Positions 15,493-19,661 of a stretch of 19,661 bases of DNA are shown here, piece after piece. The notes under the pieces were generated by a model that was not told the DNA's origin, did no database searches, and saw nothing but the letters and a program-made list of their open reading frames with translations. The first letter of the stretch is position 1. Each line of letters opens with the position of its first letter. Source of the stretch: an uncultured Pseudomonadota bacterium (GTDB lineage: Bacteria; Bdellovibrionota_B; Oligoflexia; Oligoflexales; CAILAO01); contig CAILAO010000785.1 in assembly GCA_903832105.1 (NCBI GenBank), positions 1-19,661 on the forward strand, written 5' to 3'. The position numbers and the translations under genes are program-made.

Positions 15493-18400
15493 ATGTTTTT
15501 AAAGAAGATTGTCATCGTCGGTTTTAAGTCGTTTGCAGATCGAGTGATTTTAAGCTTTGATCAGGGTATCACTGGTGTCGTGGGACCTAACGGTTCTGGA
15601 AAGAGTAACATCATTGATGCCGTTCGCTGGGTGATGGGTGAACAAAATGCGAAAAACCTGCGCGGCGAAATTGCGACAGACATTATTTTCAACGGCTCCG
15701 AGAGACGAAAGCCTCTTTCAATGGCTGAGGTCAATCTCGTTTTTGACAACTCTGATGACAGCTCATTTTGCCCCCCAGAATATCGGCAGGAACCAGAAAT
15801 CACTCTGACACGAAGACTTTATGCTGATGGCGAGCGGGAATATCTCATCGATCGGAAACCTTGCCGATTAAAAGACATCGTGAACTTCTTTGCTACGACT
15901 GGGCTTGGCGGCCGCAGTTATTCAATGATTCAGCAAGGTCAAGTAGACCGTATTCTTAACGCTAAACCAGAGGACCTTCGCGAAATTTTAGAGGAAGCGG
16001 CTGGAACGTTGATCTATCGAAAGCGTAGAGAAGAAGCTCAGAAGAGGCTCGAAGAAACAAATCTCAACCTATCTCGTGTGCGTGACATCCTCTCCGAAGT
16101 TGATAGACAGCTTGAAGTATTAAAGGATCAAGTTGCCAAAGCGCGTGAATGGAAGGATGCTTCAGAGACCCTTAGGAAAGAAGAACTTTCTCTCTTTGCG
16201 CACAACTTCAATTACTTCCAAGAAAAGCAGGTCGAAACCGAGACCTCCATGGCGGAGGAAACGAATAAAGAGGTCGAGTATATTGCCGCCCTCGCTCATT
16301 ATGAAGCCGAAGCGGAAAGACTCCAGCGGGCTCTAAATGATGCTGATCCGGAGCTTCAATCGCTGCAAGAAAAGATGACGGACATTCGAGAGACTATTGC
16401 TCGAACTGAATCCATGATCATCAACGCGAGAAATGACGAAGCGAGAATTATAAAAAGAACCCAAGATCTTGAAAGGGAAGTTTCCGAAGATGGCGCTAAC
16501 CTCAAGTCCGTTGAAGCAGAAATTGATTCCGCAAACAGCGAAGTCGTCAAAGCGGAAGAGGCTGCCACTAGTCTTCGTGCCGGGATGGATGTTCTTCAAA
16601 CTGAAGTTGATTCGATTGATGAAATGGTGCAGGTTTATAAAAACCGCTTTGAAGAGTTCGATGATGAAACCAAGAATCTCGATCGACTTATCGAGTCTAA
16701 CAAAGCGCGAAGAGAATCTCTTTTAAGAGATTTCTCAAAAACTTCCAAAGAAAGAATCATTCTTAATCAAAGGCTTGTAACCCTTGAAGAAGACCTTCTG
16801 AATGAGCAAAGATCCGCAGAAGAAATTCAAGGGAGAGCCGCAGGAAAAAAGGACAGCCTTAATACCGATCTCAATCAAAAGTATGCACTTGATCTTAATG
16901 TTGCCCAGCGCTTAACTGCGGTCAAAGAAGCCTCCATACGTCGCGACAAGGCAAAAGAGCAGTATTTTGAGGTGCGCGCGCGCTATACTTCCCTTCAAGA
17001 AATTGAACCTGAAGCCAGCACCATCCGCGAATCTCTAAAAATTCTCTTTGAAGCCATTAATGAGAGTGGCTTCGCCAAGGAAAGATTCGTGCGCGGTCAT
17101 TTGACAGACTACATTGTCCTGAATGACAAAGCGCAAGAGCTGTCTCCGAAGGCTCTGTCCGCCTTCGAACGGTGGTCCGAAAGACTTCTAGTGGACTCCA
17201 TGGATGAGTTTAACGAACTCGTTCGCATCGCTAGTAATGCCGATATTGAAGCTCTTCCTATCAGTATTCTATCCTTTACGGAAGAAGTGGACGAAGCGAA
17301 AATCGCGTCTTGGGCTCAAAAGCATGATGCCGAGTCTTTTTTGCAATACATCAAGATTACCGATGGATCGGTTAAAGGACTCCGTGGGCTTTTGTCGCGG
17401 ATTTATCATATTCCACTACTTAGACTCACGGAGGATATTGTTAATCACCTCCCGGAAGGGATCATCGTCTTCACATCACAAGGCGTTTCGTTCTCTGACC
17501 GCGACGAGTTTATTATTGGGAATAGAAAGACAAAGGGTCTCCTGAGTCGAAAGAGAGAGCTTGAGGCTTTGGCTCAAGAACTGAAAAAGTTCGAACGCGA
17601 GCTGGGGCGATGTCAGTCTGAGGTCGACAGACTCGAAGCAGAACAGAATGAGGATAGACACATTCTTTTGGAACTCAATGCAAGGCTTGAGCATCAGAAT
17701 AAAGACGTTATGACGGTCATGTCCGAACTTCAGGCAGTTCATCAGACGATTACGCACAAAACCGAGCTCGTTAACATGGCCAAAGTCCAGCTCGATGAGC
17801 AGGAAAAACTTGAGCAAAGCTTGTCCGCAGAGGCCGAAGACCTCGAAAAAACCGTGAAATCTCTTCTTTCGGAAAAGGAAAATATTCTTGCTGAATATGA
17901 TGCCTTCCGTGAAGAAGCTGAGCACATCGAAGAAAAGCGAACAGAACTTTTAAAGCAGTATCAAGAACGTAGACTATCTCTCGTAACCTCCGAAACGAGG
18001 GCTCAGACTCTTCTCAACACATTCCAGCAGAGAAAAACGCATCTTGAAACGCTTCAGGCAAAATTGTCAAAGCGTTATGAAGAGCGCATGATGCTTGAGC
18101 ATGACCTCGAACGATCCAAGGCCAACTTCATTGATGGTCAAAAATCTATCGAGCAATTAGTCATAGAAAGAGAACAGTGCGATGCCGCCATTGCAGCCAA
18201 GCGAGAGCAGAATGCTTCGATTTATGAAGGGCTTCGCACGGTTGACGAAAAACTTAAAGAGTGCCGACAGAACCAAAATCAACTTCAAAAACTTCTCTCG
18301 GATAAAAATGTTGCTCTTGAACGTATTAAGATGTCGATTGCTGGCGTGATCGAGCAGGCCAAAGAAAAGTATCAGATTGAGGATCTTGCCAGTTTTGATT

Positions 18401-19200
18401 TTGAGAAGGAAGAAGACTTTAGCCAAGAATCGAAGGCAAGAAAAGTTCAGAGACTTCGCGCAAAGATCGAAGCCATGGGTCCAATCAACATGGTCGCGAT
18501 CGAAGAACACGACCAACTAACCGAGCGGCAGCAGTTTATTACGAAACAAAAAGAAGAGATCGAAGCTAGCATGACCTTATTAGGCGAGGCCATTCTGGAA
18601 ATTGAAAATACTTCGAAGCAACGCTTTGTTGATACATTTAACGCAGTAAACATTGAGTTCAAAAACCTCTTCCCGGTCCTCTTCGAGGGCGGTGAAGCGC
18701 AGCTCGCTCTGACAGATCCCGAGAATCCGCTGACTGCGGGCGTCGAGATTCTTGTGAGACTTCCTGGCAAAAAACAGCAACGACTGAATCTTTTCTCAGG
18801 CGGAGAGAAAGCGCTTACGGCGATTTCTCTTATTTTCGCACTTCTTAAAACAAAGCCGACGCCATTCTGTTTCCTTGATGAAGTCGATGCTCCACTCGAT
18901 GAGGCTAATGTCGCACGATATAATCGCGTGTTAGAGACCCTGTCCAAGCAATTCCAGTTCATCGTAATCACCCACAATCGTCTCACGATGGAGGTCCTTG
19001 ACACCCTTTACGGGATCACCATGCAAGAACCGGGCGTTTCGACAATTGTCGGTGTTGATATGAAAAAAGAACTGCCCGATCATCTGAAGAAGGCTCTGAC
19101 AACACCGCCGGCATCGAAGACTGAAGACACTGAAGTTGTCACTGTGACCCCTTCTTCCCCAGTTGGTGGACGGATCATCGAAGGTGCCTCCAGTATTTAG
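15493..19200 (+). CDS. smc: Chromosome segregation protein SMC
   Basis: A 1235-residue SMC ATPase, slightly longer than most bacterial SMCs (about 1150-1200). The N-terminal head begins LKKIVIVGFKSFADRV with Walker A GPNGSGKS (31-38). A Q-loop-like TGLGGRSYSMIQQGQVD follows. Long coiled coils (about 165-500 and 680-1000) flank a hinge at about 500-680. The C-terminal head has signature NLFSGGEKALTAIS (S1102-G1103-G1104-E1105) and Walker B FCFLDEVDAPLDEAN (D1129-E1130). Both ATPase halves are intact. The protein dimerises at the hinge and, with ScpA and ScpB, organises and separates sister chromosomes; neither partner gene is in the window. The hinge is divergent and lacks the usual Gly-Gly stretch near its end. 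A tail of about 45 residues follows the last head motif. The ribosome binding site (GAGAG) is weak. Confidence 0.96.
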   Translation: MFLKKIVIVGFKSFADRVILSFDQGITGVVGPNGSGKSNIIDAVRWVMGEQNAKNLRGEIATDIIFNGSERRKPLSMAEVNLVFDNSDDSSFCPPEYRQEPEITLTRRLYADGEREYLIDRKPCRLKDIVNFFATTGLGGRSYSMIQQGQVDRILNAKPEDLREILEEAAGTLIYRKRREEAQKRLEETNLNLSRVRDILSEVDRQLEVLKDQVAKAREWKDASETLRKEELSLFAHNFNYFQEKQVETETSMAEETNKEVEYIAALAHYEAEAERLQRALNDADPELQSLQEKMTDIRETIARTESMIINARNDEARIIKRTQDLEREVSEDGANLKSVEAEIDSANSEVVKAEEAATSLRAGMDVLQTEVDSIDEMVQVYKNRFEEFDDETKNLDRLIESNKARRESLLRDFSKTSKERIILNQRLVTLEEDLLNEQRSAEEIQGRAAGKKDSLNTDLNQKYALDLNVAQRLTAVKEASIRRDKAKEQYFEVRARYTSLQEIEPEASTIRESLKILFEAINESGFAKERFVRGHLTDYIVLNDKAQELSPKALSAFERWSERLLVDSMDEFNELVRIASNADIEALPISILSFTEEVDEAKIASWAQKHDAESFLQYIKITDGSVKGLRGLLSRIYHIPLLRLTEDIVNHLPEGIIVFTSQGVSFSDRDEFIIGNRKTKGLLSRKRELEALAQELKKFERELGRCQSEVDRLEAEQNEDRHILLELNARLEHQNKDVMTVMSELQAVHQTITHKTELVNMAKVQLDEQEKLEQSLSAEAEDLEKTVKSLLSEKENILAEYDAFREEAEHIEEKRTELLKQYQERRLSLVTSETRAQTLLNTFQQRKTHLETLQAKLSKRYEERMMLEHDLERSKANFIDGQKSIEQLVIEREQCDAAIAAKREQNASIYEGLRTVDEKLKECRQNQNQLQKLLSDKNVALERIKMSIAGVIEQAKEKYQIEDLASFDFEKEEDFSQESKARKVQRLRAKIEAMGPINMVAIEEHDQLTERQQFITKQKEEIEASMTLLGEAILEIENTSKQRFVDTFNAVNIEFKNLFPVLFEGGEAQLALTDPENPLTAGVEILVRLPGKKQQRLNLFSGGEKALTAISLIFALLKTKPTPFCFLDEVDAPLDEANVARYNRVLETLSKQFQFIVITHNRLTMEVLDTLYGITMQEPGVSTIVGVDMKKELPDHLKKALTTPPASKTEDTEVVTVTPSSPVGGRIIEGASSI

Positions 19201-19217
19201 GTTATTTCTTATTTTTG

Positions 19218-19245
19218 TTGAACTCCCTGAAATAATTGATATTAA
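19218..19245 (+). promoter_or_regulatory. Candidate sigma-70 promoter for the edge ORF
   Basis: TTGAAC (19218-19223) and TATTAA (19240-19245) are 16 bases apart in the AT-rich gap after smc, matching each consensus element at about 4 of 6 positions. A transcript would start near 19252, some 28 bases before the GTG at 19280. Weak, visual match. Confidence 0.3.
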
Positions 19246-19279
19246 AATATGATTGTATATTGATACACCGGAAAGAAAC

Positions 19280-19661
19280 GTGTTTTTGAATAGTTGGACT
19301 TTACAAAACAGAAACCTCTTTTCGTTTTGCGCTACCAAAGAAATTTCCATGGAATTTCAAAGTCTCGTTAAAATACCCGACAAAAGGTGGCGGGACAGTC
19401 TTGCCCCTAAACCCATTTTTAACGACTCGATCAAAAAATCGGTGTTTATGACCTCTCAATCTTTAGAAGCTCCCTCCGCCCCCCAAAAGAGTGAAGAGCT
19501 CCCTCCTCTACTCTTTTCATCAGATTCCCCCGTTCCAACAACTCCCAAAACCGAAGTTAAAGACGTTTTAGTGCCCGCCTCTTCCGAACGATATAACGTC
19601 CGGCTTTCCATCGATCGTGAAGTCAAAGAAAAGCTTGATCGCTTGGGAGAACTTCTTGGAA
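19280..19661 (+). CDS. Partial ORF at right edge, possibly HNH-nuclease-type protein
   Basis: An open frame runs from a GTG at 19280 (preceded by GGAAAG) to the window edge, giving 127 residues without a stop. Later in-frame ATGs at 19349 and 19448 are alternative starts. The first half is unremarkable. Then comes a Pro/Ser-rich, probably disordered segment (SLEAPSAPQKSEELPPLL), followed by RYNVRLSIDREVKEKLDRL and GELLG. That last element resembles the segment preceding the HNH domain in a family of HNH-endonuclease-like proteins common in Bdellovibrio and relatives. The HNH domain itself, if present, is beyond the window, so function is only suggested. Confidence 0.55.
   Translation, partial: MFLNSWTLQNRNLFSFCATKEISMEFQSLVKIPDKRWRDSLAPKPIFNDSIKKSVFMTSQSLEAPSAPQKSEELPPLLFSSDSPVPTTPKTEVKDVLVPASSERYNVRLSIDREVKEKLDRLGELLG

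Overview
The window carries thirteen protein genes on both strands, one of them cut by the right edge. It also holds one likely micro-ORF, a strong hairpin terminator and a few tentative promoters. No tRNA, rRNA, insertion sequence, CRISPR array or prophage was seen. The style suggests a Gram-negative bacterium of the Bdellovibrio/Oligoflexia kind. It has a large secreted phage-tail-like chimeric fibre, two lipobox lipoproteins, a long bacterial SMC, and an edge ORF resembling the HNH-nuclease proteins common in that group. This placement is inference from protein style and was not tested by phylogeny.

Layout. Minus block 93-7715, in transcription order: ndk (TTG start), tex, mtnP, an HD-domain 5'-nucleotidase-like gene, then, after a 394-base gap, the fibre gene. 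The first four are closely spaced (21, 17 and 66 bases) and look like one operon for nucleotide and methylthioadenosine salvage plus the RNA-binding Tex protein. The fibre gene probably has its own promoter; a sigma-28-like sequence lies upstream of it.

Plus block 7828-12169: a 20-codon micro-ORF with an excellent ribosome binding site, a HAD phosphatase (gph-like), a B12-binding-type radical SAM enzyme starting 2 bases after gph, and an M4 (thermolysin-type) metalloprotease lipoprotein. A perfect 16-bp hairpin separates the protease from the convergent pair ssb then radical SAM (COG0731-type), which occupies 13738-12218 on the minus strand. Divergent from ssb run an unrecognised lipoprotein with beta-propeller-like features, smc, and the partial edge ORF.

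The most notable items are four. First, the fibre, which is a mosaic adhesin-like protein with a seven-unit 17-residue repeat and HxH motifs in its tip. Second, the roughly 140-residue Arg/Asp-rich tail on Tex. Third, the micro-ORF between ndk and gph. Fourth, two radical SAM enzymes of undefined substrate, one coupled to a phosphatase and one to ssb. Most of the remainder is ordinary housekeeping sequence.
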